The position numbers were made by a program, and so were the translations under genes. From Microbacterium sp. CGR2 (GTDB lineage Bacteria > Actinomycetota > Actinomycetes > Actinomycetales > Microbacteriaceae), in contig NZ_RBHX01000001.1 in the NCBI RefSeq assembly GCF_003626735.1, forward strand, positions 186,001 to 250,000: a DNA stretch of 64,000 bases, given 5' to 3'. Below, one piece after another: positions 34,215-43,045 of the stretch. How positions within the stretch are numbered: the first letter of the stretch is position 1; each line of letters starts with the position of its first letter. A model generated the notes under the pieces. The model had not been told where the DNA came from. It ran no database searches and was given only the letters and a program-made list of their open reading frames with translations.

Positions 34215-35555
34215 ATGACGAACACCGCACACACCCCCACCCCTCGTCCCGTAGGTCTGCGCGCCGGCGACCAGGTGCAGACGGCGGCGGAGCTCCGGGA
34301 GATCTGGGAGACCGACCCGCGTTGGGACGGCGTCGAGCGCACGTACACCGCCGAAGACGTCATCCGCATCCGAGGCTCCGTCCGAGAGGAGTCGACGCTC
34401 GCCCACCGGGGTGCGGAGAACCTCTGGAACCTGCTGCACACCGAAGACTACGTCCGGGCGCTCGGCGCCTACGCCGGCGGTCAGGCCGTACAGCAGGTGC
34501 GCGCGGGCCTCAAGGCCATCTACCTCTCGGGATGGCAGGTCGCCGCCGACGGCAACCTCGCCGGCCAGACCTATCCCGACCAGTCGCTGTACCCGGCGAA
34601 CTCGGTGCCCGCCGTCGTCCGCCGCATCAACAACGCCCTGATCCGACAGGATCAGCTGGAGCACGCCGAGGCCGTCGCCGGCACGGGCCAGATCACGCAG
34701 GATTGGCTGGCGCCCATCGTCGCGGATGCCGAGGCAGGCTTCGGCGGCCCCCTCAACGCCTATGAGCTCGCGCAGTCGCTCATCCAGTCGGGTGCTGCCG
34801 GCATCCACTGGGAAGATCAGCTTGCCAGCGAGAAGAAGTGCGGACACCTCGGCGGCAAGGTGCTGGTGCCCACACAGCAGCACATCCGCACACTGAACGC
34901 CGCCCGCCTCGCCGCGGACGTCGCCGGCGTCCCGACGGTGATCATCGCCCGCACCGACGCACTGGCCGCGGACCTGCTCACCAGCGACGTCGACGAGCGG
35001 GACCAGCGATTCACCACCGGCGAGCGCACCCCCGAGGGCTTCTACCGCATCCGCCGGGGGATCGAATCGGTCATCAGCCGAGGGCTCGCCTTCGCTCCGT
35101 ACGCCGACCTGCTGTGGGTCGAGACGGGCGAACCCGACATCGCGCTGGCCCGCGAGTTCGCGACCGCCATCCACGCGCAGTTCCCTGGCAAGCTCCTCGC
35201 CTACAACTGCTCGCCGAGCTTCAACTGGAAGCGTCATCTGTCGGATGCCGAGATCGCCACGTTCCAACAGGAGCTGGCCGACCTCGGATACAAGTTCCAG
35301 TTCATCACCCTGGCGGGCTTCCACGCCCTGAACCACTCCATGTTCGACCTCGCCCGCGGCTACGCCGAGCGCGCCATGAGCGCCTACGTGGAACTGCAGG
35401 AGGCGGAATTCGCCGCCGAATCCGACGGCTACACCGCCACCAAGCACCAGCGCGAGGCGGGCACCGGCTACTTCGACGTCATCTCCACCGCGCTCAACCC
35501 CGACAGCGCCACCCTGGCCCTCGCCGGCTCCACCGAGACCGCGCAGTTCCACTGA
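34215..35555 (+). CDS. aceA: Isocitrate lyase
   Basis: Cleaves isocitrate to glyoxylate and succinate, the first step of the glyoxylate shunt used on acetate or fatty acids. The 446-residue protein has the catalytic KKCGHLGGK motif (207-215, Cys209) and the DADTGFGG-like loop as [14 protein letters not shown] (170-183), where an Ala-Glu replaces the usual Asp-Thr as in some isocitrate lyases. Length is normal. Start at 34215 follows an ACCGAGGAGA ribosome-binding site. aceB follows after 35 nt in one operon. Confidence 0.96.
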   Translation: MTNTAHTPTPRPVGLRAGDQVQTAAELREIWETDPRWDGVERTYTAEDVIRIRGSVREESTLAHRGAENLWNLLHTEDYVRALGAYAGGQAVQQVRAGLKAIYLSGWQVAADGNLAGQTYPDQSLYPANSVPAVVRRINNALIRQDQLEHAEAVAGTGQITQDWLAPIVADAEAGFGGPLNAYELAQSLIQSGAAGIHWEDQLASEKKCGHLGGKVLVPTQQHIRTLNAARLAADVAGVPTVIIARTDALAADLLTSDVDERDQRFTTGERTPEGFYRIRRGIESVISRGLAFAPYADLLWVETGEPDIALAREFATAIHAQFPGKLLAYNCSPSFNWKRHLSDAEIATFQQELADLGYKFQFITLAGFHALNHSMFDLARGYAERAMSAYVELQEAEFAAESDGYTATKHQREAGTGYFDVISTALNPDSATLALAGSTETAQFH

Positions 35556-35590
35556 CTCCGTCCGCACCTCTTCGAAAAGGACTGAAGATC

Positions 35591-37246
35591 ATGACCACTC
35601 CCACCACCACCACCGCCCAGACCCATCAGGGCCCGGCGATCACGATCACCGGACCCCTGCGCGACCGGTACGACGAGACCCTCACACCCGAGGCCATCGC
35701 CTTCCTGACCGAGCTTCACCATCGGTTCGCATCGCGCCGACACGACCGCCTCGCGGATCGGATGCGCCGGCGCTTCGAGATCGGCAACGGCCACGACCCC
35801 CGCTTCCGGGACGACACCGCGCACATCCGTGCGGACGCGCAGTGGCAGGTCGCAGGCGCAGGCCCCGGACTCGAAGATCGCCGCGTGGAGATCACCGGGC
35901 CGACGGATCCGAAGATGACCATCAACGCTCTGAACTCGGGTGCGCGAGTGTGGCTCGCCGACCAGGAGGATGCGACCAGCCCCACCTGGAAGAACGTCAT
36001 CGAGGGGCAGCTGTCCCTGCGCGACGCGATCCGCGGCGAGTTGTCCTTCATCTCGCCGGGGACGGACTCCACCCCGGGTAAGGAGTATCGCGTCACCGCC
36101 GAGCGCACCCCCACGATCGTGATGCGTCCGCGCGGCTGGCATCTGCCGGAGAAGCATCTGGCCTTCACTGACCGCGCAGGGCGCCGCACCGCCGCATCCG
36201 GTTCGCTGGTGGACTTCGGCCTGTACTTCCTGCACAACGCCGAAGCGCTCATCGCGGCCGGCCGCGGCCCTTATTTCTACCTCGCCAAGCTCGAATCCAG
36301 CGAGGAGGCGAAGCTGTGGGATGACGTGTTCTCCTTCAGTGAGGAGTATGTCGGGATCGCCCACGGAACCATCCGGGCCACGATCCTCATCGAGACCCTG
36401 CCCGCCGCGTTCGAGATGGACGAGATCCTCTATGAACTGCGCGACCACTGCGCGGGGCTCAACGCCGGGCGGTGGGACTACATCTTCTCCATCATCAAGA
36501 ACTACCGCGGCCGGGGTGCCCGTTTCGTCCTCCCCGACCGCAGCGAGGTGACGATGACCGTGCCGTTCATGCGGGCGTACACGGAGCTGCTGGTGCAGAC
36601 CTGCCACAAGCGGGGCGCCTTCGCCATCGGCGGCATGAGCGCGTTCATCCCGAATCGTCGCGACCCGGAGGTCACCGCGCGCGCTATCGAGAAGGTCTCC
36701 GCCGACAAGAAGCGCGAGGCCGGCGACGGCTTCGACGGCACCTGGGTCGCGCACCCCGACCTCATCCCGACCGCGCAGGCGGAGTTCGACGCGGTGCTGG
36801 GCGATCACCCGAATCAGATCGATCGTCGACGCGACGAGGTCGACGTGCAGCCGCGCGACCTGCTGGATCTGCATATCGGGCGTCCGATCACCGCCCAGGG
36901 CGTGCGCGACAACGTCTCGGTGGCGATCCGCTACCTCGAGGCGTGGTTGCGCGGCCTCGGCGCAGTGGCCATCGACAACCTGATGGAGGATGCCGCGACG
37001 GCGGAGATCAGCCGGTCGCAGGTGTGGCAGTGGATCCACCAGGACCGCACGACGGAAGACGGCACGCCCATCACCGTCGAGTACATCGAGGGGCTGATCG
37101 CCGAGGTCCTCGGCACCGTGGAGCGACGTGCGGGCGACCGCTTCGACGATGCGGCCGAGGTCTTCCGAGACGTGGCGTTGCGGGAGGAGTTCCCCGCGTT
37201 CCTGACACTCGGCGCCTACAGCCGCTTCCTCGTCGACGAGGACTGA
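35591..37246 (+). CDS. aceB: Malate synthase (AceB/A-type)
   Basis: Condenses glyoxylate with acetyl-CoA to malate, completing the glyoxylate shunt. The 551-residue length and the signature LRDHCAGLNAGRWDYIFSII (about 283-302) identify the A isoform rather than the 720-residue GlcB type found in many actinobacteria. An AAAAGGA box lies upstream of ATG 35591. It is co-transcribed with aceA and followed by a strong hairpin. Confidence 0.95.
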   Translation: MTTPTTTTAQTHQGPAITITGPLRDRYDETLTPEAIAFLTELHHRFASRRHDRLADRMRRRFEIGNGHDPRFRDDTAHIRADAQWQVAGAGPGLEDRRVEITGPTDPKMTINALNSGARVWLADQEDATSPTWKNVIEGQLSLRDAIRGELSFISPGTDSTPGKEYRVTAERTPTIVMRPRGWHLPEKHLAFTDRAGRRTAASGSLVDFGLYFLHNAEALIAAGRGPYFYLAKLESSEEAKLWDDVFSFSEEYVGIAHGTIRATILIETLPAAFEMDEILYELRDHCAGLNAGRWDYIFSIIKNYRGRGARFVLPDRSEVTMTVPFMRAYTELLVQTCHKRGAFAIGGMSAFIPNRRDPEVTARAIEKVSADKKREAGDGFDGTWVAHPDLIPTAQAEFDAVLGDHPNQIDRRRDEVDVQPRDLLDLHIGRPITAQGVRDNVSVAIRYLEAWLRGLGAVAIDNLMEDAATAEISRSQVWQWIHQDRTTEDGTPITVEYIEGLIAEVLGTVERRAGDRFDDAAEVFRDVALREEFPAFLTLGAYSRFLVDED

Positions 37247-37259
37247 TCCTCCCGAGGAA

Positions 37260-37301
37260 GAGCCCCCGGGCGCCCGCAGACCCGCGGGTGACCGGGGGCT
37301 C
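37260..37301 (+). terminator. Terminator of aceA-aceB
   Basis: A 10-bp outer stem (37260-37269 with 37292-37301) encloses a second GC-rich hairpin, starting 14 nt past the aceB stop. Confidence 0.75.
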
Positions 37302-37366
37302 ATCCTCTGCCATCGTGCGACGACTCGACATGGCCGCGCGCCGTCTGAGCGGCGTAGCCTGAGATC

Positions 37367-37798
37367 ATGACCGACGTCTGGAACGGCGTCGCCGACGAGT
37401 TCCTGCACCTGTACCCCTCCGGAACGCGATTGCTCGCGGTGGCCGGCCAGGACGCGGAGCGCTCTCGCCATGCGGCGGACGCCGTCGCCACGGCGCTCAC
37501 CGGAGCGGGCCAGCAGGTCGAGCGCGCTCACGCCGACGGTGACGAGGCTGCCCTCCGTGCCGACGTCATCGCCCCGTTCCGCCAGGCTCCGCGGACGGAC
37601 CGTGTGCTCGTCGTCTCCGGCCCGGCGGCGTTGCTCAGCGAGAGCGCCCGCGGAATGTGGAACTTCACCCTGTGGCAGCTCGTCGGCAACGAGGCTCCGC
37701 ACAGCGTGGCATCGGCCCTGGTCGACGTGACCGACCCCGAGAATCCGGTCCGACGGTTCGCGGACTACTGCGCCCTGCCTGCGTCGTTCGGGGCCTGA
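37367..37798 (+). CDS. Conserved-looking hypothetical protein, 143 aa
   Basis: Soluble protein of 143 residues that I do not recognise with confidence. The pattern TRLLAVAGQDAERSRHAADAVATALTGAG resembles the start of a P-loop kinase-like fold with the Walker lysine missing, and the middle (DRVLVVSGPAALLSESARGMWNFTLW) could be the rest of such a fold, but no catalytic motif is intact. Coding quality is supported by a TAGCCT box 6 nt before the ATG (leaderless candidate) and regular GC-rich third positions. It lies alone between aceB and the Lrp gene. Confidence 0.7.
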   Translation: MTDVWNGVADEFLHLYPSGTRLLAVAGQDAERSRHAADAVATALTGAGQQVERAHADGDEAALRADVIAPFRQAPRTDRVLVVSGPAALLSESARGMWNFTLWQLVGNEAPHSVASALVDVTDPENPVRRFADYCALPASFGA

Positions 37799-37817
37799 CC
37801 TCGCTCCTCCGGCCGAT

Positions 37818-38327
37818 TCAGTGGAACGACGCGGCCACGGAGTTGCGGTGGTAGTCGAACACGATGCTCGTGCGCGTGGAGGCGACACTGCTCTGGGCGG
37901 AGAGGTGTTCCAGCACGAACTCGCGCATCTCCGAGGAATCGGCGACCGCGATGTGCAGCAGGAAGTCGTCTTCACCACCGAGGAAGAACACCTGGATGAC
38001 CTGCGGGAGCGCGCGCACGCGGTCGGCGAATTCGACGATGCTCTCCCGCCGCGCACTCGGTCGCAGACTCACCCCGATCACCGACTGGAGTCCGGCGCCC
38101 AGCTTCCGCTCGTCGACGCTCGCGTGGAAACCGGTGATCACGCCGCGGTCGACGAGGGCTCGCAGCCGCGCGTGCGCCGTCGACGGCGCCACACCGAGGT
38201 GGCCGGCGAGTTCGGCGTTCGTCATCCGCCCGTCGGCGGTGAGCAGCTGCACGATCCGGGCGTCGATGGGATCCAGCGCCGGCGCCCGAAGAGTGTTCGC
38301 CGTCGGGCCTGCAGACGTCGTCTCCAT
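37818..38327 (-). CDS. Lrp/AsnC-family regulator, probable AldR
   Basis: Regulator of 169 residues with the N-terminal helix-turn-helix (LDPIDARIVQLLTADGRMTN...GVAPSTAHARLRAL) and the RAM ligand-binding domain (GVSLRPSARRESIVEFADRV, FFLGGEDDFLLHIAVAD). It is divergent from alanine dehydrogenase, the classical AldR arrangement, in which alanine or related amino acids relieve or trigger control of ald. ATG 38327 is preferred; an in-frame ATG at 38336 adds three residues. AT-rich repeats lie in the shared upstream region. Confidence 0.9.
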   Translation of the reverse strand: METTSAGPTANTLRAPALDPIDARIVQLLTADGRMTNAELAGHLGVAPSTAHARLRALVDRGVITGFHASVDERKLGAGLQSVIGVSLRPSARRESIVEFADRVRALPQVIQVFFLGGEDDFLLHIAVADSSEMREFVLEHLSAQSSVASTRTSIVFDYHRNSVAASFH

Positions 38328-38385
38328 GCGAATCATTATTCAGGATGGCGGCCCAGAGCGAATCATCTTCACTGAATCTGTTTCA
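38328..38385. promoter_or_regulatory. Repeated Lrp-type sites in the ald upstream region
   Basis: GCGAATCATTATTCA (38328-38342) recurs as GCGAATCATCTTCAC (38358-38372), exactly 30 bp apart. The first holds a GAAT-N4-ATTC palindrome and a further TGAA-N5-TTCA element follows at 38373-38385. Repeated AT-rich palindromes one helical phase apart suit cooperative binding by an Lrp-family octamer. Confidence 0.55.
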
Positions 38386-38441
38386 CCGCCGACGTTTCTG
38401 CGATCCTGGTGGCATCCAGCTCACCCAGCCATGGAGGATCG

Positions 38442-39536
38442 ATGAAGATCGGCGTACCCACCGAGGTCAAGAACAACGAGAACCGCGTCGCGCTCACGCC
38501 CGCCGGCGCAGACCGCCTCGTCAGCGAGGGCCATCGCGTGCTCGTGCAGGCAGGAGCGGGTGTCGGTTCCCGCATCGATGACGAAGCGTACCGCGCGGCC
38601 GGAGCCGAGATCGTGCCGTCGGCGGCGGACGCGTGGAACGGCGCCGACCTGGTGCTCAAGGTCAAGGAGCCGGTCGCACAGGAGTACGACTTCCTCCGCC
38701 CCGATCTGACGCTGTTCACGTATCTGCACCTGGCCGCCGACCGCCCGCTGACGACCGCGCTCGTGGATGCCGGGACGACCGCCGTCGCCTACGAGACCGT
38801 GCAGCTTCCCGACCGCTCCCTCCCCCTGCTCGTGCCGATGAGTGAGATCGCCGGTCGGCTCTCCGTCACCATGGGTTCGTACTCCCTGCTCCGCTCCAAC
38901 GGCGGTCGCGGCATGCTGCTCGGCGGCATCGCCGGCACACCCCGCGCGAAGACCGTGGTGATCGGCGGGGGTGTCGCCGGTGAACACGCGGCCGCCAACG
39001 CGCTCGGCCTCGGCTCCCAGGTGACCGTGGTCGACGTCTCGCTGCCGCGGCTGAGGGAACTCGAGCACCGCTACGGCGGCGCACTGGAGACGCGCGCTTC
39101 GAGCCGCTACGTCATCGCCGAGGAGCTGGCGACGGCCGACCTCGTGATCGGATCCGTGCTGATCCCGGGTGCTGCGGCCCCCAAGCTCGTCACAGACGAC
39201 ATGGTCTCCACGATGAAGCCGGGTTCGGTGCTCGTCGACATCGCCATCGACCAGGGCGGATGCTTCGAAGGGTCGCGACCGACCACTCACGACGACCCCA
39301 CCTTCGCTGTGCACGACTCGATCTACTACTGCGTGGCCAACATGCCCGGCGCCGTTCCCGAGACGGCGACGCGCGCGCTGACCAATGCGACCCTCCCCTA
39401 CGTCGCGGCCATCGCCGGCAAGGGCTGGGAGCGCGCAGCATCCGACGATCCCGCACTCGCGAAGGGACTCAACGTGCACGACAGACGCATCACCCTGGAT
39501 GCCGTCGCGCAGGCGCACGGGTTCGCCGGCTCCTGA
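38442..39536 (+). CDS. ald: Alanine dehydrogenase
   Basis: Catalyses reversible NAD-dependent deamination of L-alanine to pyruvate and ammonia. The 364-residue protein begins with the family signature [20 protein letters not shown] and contains KVKEP (Lys substrate contact), the NAD-fold [15 protein letters not shown] (about 170-184) and [27 protein letters not shown] box lies just upstream of ATG 38442. It is slightly shorter than the usual 370. The divergent Lrp protein probably controls it. Confidence 0.95.
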   Translation: MKIGVPTEVKNNENRVALTPAGADRLVSEGHRVLVQAGAGVGSRIDDEAYRAAGAEIVPSAADAWNGADLVLKVKEPVAQEYDFLRPDLTLFTYLHLAADRPLTTALVDAGTTAVAYETVQLPDRSLPLLVPMSEIAGRLSVTMGSYSLLRSNGGRGMLLGGIAGTPRAKTVVIGGGVAGEHAAANALGLGSQVTVVDVSLPRLRELEHRYGGALETRASSRYVIAEELATADLVIGSVLIPGAAAPKLVTDDMVSTMKPGSVLVDIAIDQGGCFEGSRPTTHDDPTFAVHDSIYYCVANMPGAVPETATRALTNATLPYVAAIAGKGWERAASDDPALAKGLNVHDRRITLDAVAQAHGFAGS

Positions 39537-39604
39537 GGGGCTCGCCCTTCGACTCCGCACGTCGCCGAAACTTCGCCGAAACGTCGCCGCCGTACGTTGG
39601 GCAG

Positions 39605-40858
39605 ATGGCGCATACTCCGCCGGTCGACGCGGTGCCCGCATTCGCGGTCGACCACTACGTTTCCGGCGTCCTGGCCGCCGCCGCGCCGCTGCCACTCGAG
39701 CGCGTCCTCGTGACCGAGGCGGTCGGACGCACTCTGGGCACCGCGAGCAGCGCCCTCCTGCACATCCCGCCCTTCGATAACGCGTCGATGGACGGCTTCG
39801 CCGTGCGCTTCACCGATGTCGCCGAGGCGTCGCCTGACCACCCGGTCGCCCTGCGCGTCGTCGCCGACGTCGCCGCCGGCAGCGCCACCGACCCGGTGCT
39901 CGACCCGGGAACGGCCGCGCGCATAATGACGGGCGCGCCGGTGCCCGCGGATGCCGACACCGTAGTCCCGTTCGAAGGGACCGTCGGGGGCTTGTCCGAC
40001 TCGCTCCGGGAAGCGGTCGTCGCCGATGCGCCCCGCTTCGTCGGCGCGCACATTCGGCGACGGGGTGAAGATCTCCGTGCCGGCGCCGAGGTTCTCCCGG
40101 CCGGCACACTGCTGGGTCCCCTGCAGATCGCGGCCCTCATCGCCGCAGGCGTGAGCCACGTGGAGTGTCGGCGTCGGCCGCGGACTCTGATCGTCTCCAC
40201 CGGCGCGGAACTGGTTTCTCCGGGTGCGGAGCCCGGCACCGGACAGATCCCCGATTCGAATTCCGCTCTGCTGGCGCTGCTCGCCGCCGATGCCGGAGCC
40301 GAGGTGGTCGGATGTCGGCGAGCGGACGACGATCCGGCGACCTTCCTCTCCCTCCTCGACGATGCCCCGGCAGTCGACGTGGTCATCAGTTCGGGCGGCC
40401 TCAGCGCCGGCGCATTCGAGCCCGTCAAGCTCGCCCTGGACGGCATCGTCGCGTTCGAGAAGATCGCCATTCAACCGGGCAAGCCGCAGGCTTTCGGTCG
40501 ACTCCCCGGTGGCGCACTGTTCTTCGGCCTTCCCGGCAACCCGGTCAGCGTCGCGGTGTCGTTCGAAGCGATCGTGCGTCCGGCGCTGCTCGCCCTGCAG
40601 GCGCGCACGCCGGTGCACCGGCCCACGCTGAAGCTGACGGCGGCCGTGCACTGGCGCTCGCCCCTCGGCAGACAGCAGTATCTGCCGATCACCGTCGACC
40701 GATCCGACTCCTCGTGGCGGGTGCGCCCCGCGACACCCGGCGGCTCCGGGTCGCATCTCGTGGGCGGCCTCGGCCGTGCGGAGGGCTATGCCGTCATCCC
40801 GCCGGAGATCACATCCGTGCGTCCGGGTGATCTCGTCGACACCCTGCTGACCTCATGA
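39605..40858 (+). CDS. moeA: Molybdopterin molybdotransferase MoeA
   Basis: Inserts molybdate into adenylated molybdopterin to finish the molybdenum cofactor. The 417-residue protein shows PPFDNASMDGFAVR (about 57-70), ARIMTGAPVPADADTVVPFE (about 103-122) and FGLPGNPVSVAVSFE near the C-terminus, all MoeA signatures. A TACGTT box 6 nt before the ATG indicates a leaderless transcript. It overlaps mobA by 4 nt (ATGA). Its location beside the nitrate reductase gene explains the need for the cofactor. Confidence 0.94.
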   Translation: MAHTPPVDAVPAFAVDHYVSGVLAAAAPLPLERVLVTEAVGRTLGTASSALLHIPPFDNASMDGFAVRFTDVAEASPDHPVALRVVADVAAGSATDPVLDPGTAARIMTGAPVPADADTVVPFEGTVGGLSDSLREAVVADAPRFVGAHIRRRGEDLRAGAEVLPAGTLLGPLQIAALIAAGVSHVECRRRPRTLIVSTGAELVSPGAEPGTGQIPDSNSALLALLAADAGAEVVGCRRADDDPATFLSLLDDAPAVDVVISSGGLSAGAFEPVKLALDGIVAFEKIAIQPGKPQAFGRLPGGALFFGLPGNPVSVAVSFEAIVRPALLALQARTPVHRPTLKLTAAVHWRSPLGRQQYLPITVDRSDSSWRVRPATPGGSGSHLVGGLGRAEGYAVIPPEITSVRPGDLVDTLLTS

Positions 40859-41445
40859 CGGCGCGCCCCGCCGCACCGGATCCGTGGCACGCCCGGGTCG
40901 GCGTCGTACTCGCCGGTGGGCGCGCGACCCGCGTCGACGGAGAAGACAAGGCGATGTTCGAGGTCGACGGGGTGCCGTTGCTGGCTGCCGCGGTGACGGC
41001 GCTGTCCGCGTGCGACGAGATCCTCATCGTCGGTCCGCGCGCCGGGCGTCCTCGGTTCGACGACGTGCGCTGGATTCGTGAGGATCCGCCCTTCGCCGGA
41101 CCCGTCGCCGCCCTGTCATGCGCGCTCGCCCACACCGGTGCCGCCGAGCTCCTGGTCCTGCCGGCCGATCTGCCCGGTGCATCAGACGCCGTCGCCCTGC
41201 TTCTGGATGCCGACCTCGGCGAGAACGGGGAGGGTGTCGTGCTGGTCGACGATTCCGGCATCCCGCAGTGGCTCACCGCGCGCTATCGGACAGCGGCCCT
41301 GAGCGCAGCGATCGCCTCAGCGGACTGGGCATCCGTGCGGGGTGTGGCCACACGTCTGCGTCTGCGCCAGCTGCCCGCCCCGGCGAGCGCGACGCGTGAT
41401 GTCGACACCTGGGACGATCTGCGGCTCGCGACGAAGTCCGTCTGA
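40855..41445 (+). CDS. mobA: Molybdenum cofactor nucleotidyltransferase (MobA-like NTP transferase)
   Basis: Protein of 196 residues that would attach GMP (or a related nucleotide) to the molybdenum cofactor, giving the bis-MGD form required by nitrate reductase. The NTP-transferase signature VVLAGGRATRVDGEDKAMFEV (about 17-37, LAGGxxxRxGxDK) and the metal-binding Asp in VLPADLPG are present. It is somewhat short and divergent, so a related CTP transferase cannot be excluded. Start codon overlaps the moeA stop. Confidence 0.85.
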   Translation: MTARPAAPDPWHARVGVVLAGGRATRVDGEDKAMFEVDGVPLLAAAVTALSACDEILIVGPRAGRPRFDDVRWIREDPPFAGPVAALSCALAHTGAAELLVLPADLPGASDAVALLLDADLGENGEGVVLVDDSGIPQWLTARYRTAALSAAIASADWASVRGVATRLRLRQLPAPASATRDVDTWDDLRLATKSV

Positions 41446-41478
41446 CCTCGCCACCTGGCGTCGCAGGACGGATGCCGT

Positions 41479-41494
41479 GTTACGACCGTGTTTC
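41479..41494 (-). promoter_or_regulatory. GlnR-type half-site pair upstream of narK
   Basis: On the minus strand GAAAC-N6-GTAAC (41494-41479) matches the alternating GaAAc/GTnAC half-sites of the actinobacterial nitrogen regulator GlnR. It lies 145-160 nt upstream of narK, in a 190-nt gap. GlnR control of nitrate uptake and reduction genes is known in other actinobacteria; here it rests on one short match. Confidence 0.4.
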
Positions 41495-41638
41495 GTCGTT
41501 CTCTTCCGGGCGAGGAGGTCCCGGTGATCGAGATGTGATGTCCCCGTAAAGACCCCGCCGCACGACCGGAACACCGCCCCCTTAGCGTTACCGATACGCG
41601 AGCTCGCGTGCAGATCGAGATACGCCTGGAGGTCAGCC

Positions 41639-43033
41639 ATGGCAACGCCCACCGACAGCATGAGCGTCACGAGTTCCCCGGCCGATGCGCTGGTCACCCG
41701 ACCCGGGCGGTGGCTCGACGGCTGGAACGCGGAAGACGCCGAGCAGTGGGAGTCGCGGGGCCGGGCGATCGCGAAGCGCAACCTCGGCTGGTCGATCTTC
41801 GCCGAGTTCCTCGGTTTCGTCATCTGGCAGCTGTGGAGCGTGGTCGTCGTCATGTTGCCCGCGGCCGGGTTCTCCCTCACCAGCGGCGAGCAGTTCTGGC
41901 TCATCTCGGTGCCGACGCTCGTGGGCGCCACGCTGCGCATCCCGTACACCTTCGCGGTCGCCCGATTCGGTGGCCGCAACTGGACCATCGTCTCCGCGGG
42001 ACTGCTCCTGATCCCCGCCATCCTCCTCGGCATCGTCGTGCAGAATCCGGGCACCCCGTTCGGAGTGCTTCTGCTGGTCGCCGCGCTCGGCGGCATCGGA
42101 GGCGGCAACTTCGCCAGCTCCATGGCGAACATCACCTACTTCTTCCCGCAGAAGGAGAAGGGCTGGGCTCTCGGCCTCAACGCCGCCGGAGGCAACCTTG
42201 GCGCTGCGGTGGCCCAGTTCACGGTGCCGATCGTGGTGACGCTCGGCGCGGTCGGAACCCTCAATCTCCCTCTCGCCGGGTGGCTGTGGGTCCCGCTCAT
42301 CCTCGTGGCGATGTGGGGCGCGTGGAAGTACATGAACAACCTGTCCACCGCGAAGACCGACTTCGCCGGGGTGGCGGCGGCCCTGCGCGAGCCGCACCTG
42401 TGGATCATGGCGTTCCTCTACATCGGCACGTTCGGCTCCTTCATCGGTTTCGCCGGCGTCTTCCCCAAGTTGATCGCCGACCAGTTCCCGGAGTTCTCCA
42501 CTCTGTCGATCGGCACGGCCAGTGTGTCGCTCGCCTTCCTCGGAGCGCTCACCGCCTCGCTCGCCCGCCCGTACGGTGGCCGGCTCGCCGATCGCCTCGG
42601 TGGAGCACGGATGACGATCGCCGCGTTCGGGTTGATGATCGTGGCGACGATCGCGCTGATCATCACCATGCCGGTCGGCAACTTCTGGCTGTACCTCGGC
42701 CTGTTCCTGGTGCTCTTCCTCGCGACCGGCATCGGGAACGGGTCCACCTATCGAATGATCCCCTCGATCTTCGCCGCCCGCGGAGCCGCGCTGGCCAGCT
42801 CCGAGCACGCGGTCTCCACGCAACGTCAGGGTGCGGCATCCCTCGGCATCATCTCTGCGATCGGCGCGTACGGCGGCTTCCTCATTCCCCAGGTCCTGAA
42901 TGCCTCGCAGACGATCACGGGCGGGTACGCGGCAGCCTTCTGGGGGTTCGTGGGGATGTATTCGGTGATGGCCACGCTCACGGCCGTGATCTACCTGATC
43001 CCCCGCGCCTCTCTCGACCGACGCATCGTCTGA
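41639..43033 (+). CDS. narK: Nitrate/nitrite transporter NarK (MFS)
   Basis: Major-facilitator transporter of 464 residues with 12 predicted spans, importing nitrate and/or exchanging nitrite. The nitrate-signature region GGNFASSMANITYFFPQKEKG (split at residues near 157-177) and the second, AAFWGFVGMYSVMA..., identify the NNP family. An extended N-terminal tail (residues 1-45) is cytoplasmic. A TGGAGGT box lies upstream. It is followed after 12 nt by the flavoprotein gene of the nitrate reductase, so the three genes form a unit. Confidence 0.92.
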   Translation: MATPTDSMSVTSSPADALVTRPGRWLDGWNAEDAEQWESRGRAIAKRNLGWSIFAEFLGFVIWQLWSVVVVMLPAAGFSLTSGEQFWLISVPTLVGATLRIPYTFAVARFGGRNWTIVSAGLLLIPAILLGIVVQNPGTPFGVLLLVAALGGIGGGNFASSMANITYFFPQKEKGWALGLNAAGGNLGAAVAQFTVPIVVTLGAVGTLNLPLAGWLWVPLILVAMWGAWKYMNNLSTAKTDFAGVAAALREPHLWIMAFLYIGTFGSFIGFAGVFPKLIADQFPEFSTLSIGTASVSLAFLGALTASLARPYGGRLADRLGGARMTIAAFGLMIVATIALIITMPVGNFWLYLGLFLVLFLATGIGNGSTYRMIPSIFAARGAALASSEHAVSTQRQGAASLGIISAIGAYGGFLIPQVLNASQTITGGYAAAFWGFVGMYSVMATLTAVIYLIPRASLDRRIV

Positions 43034-43045
43034 GGCGAGGACCGG

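Noticed and set aside
35468..38056. 862-codon open frame on the minus strand opposite aceB and neighbours
   Set aside because: Antisense to malate synthase, the hypothetical gene and part of the Lrp gene region; composition is typical of a complementary frame.
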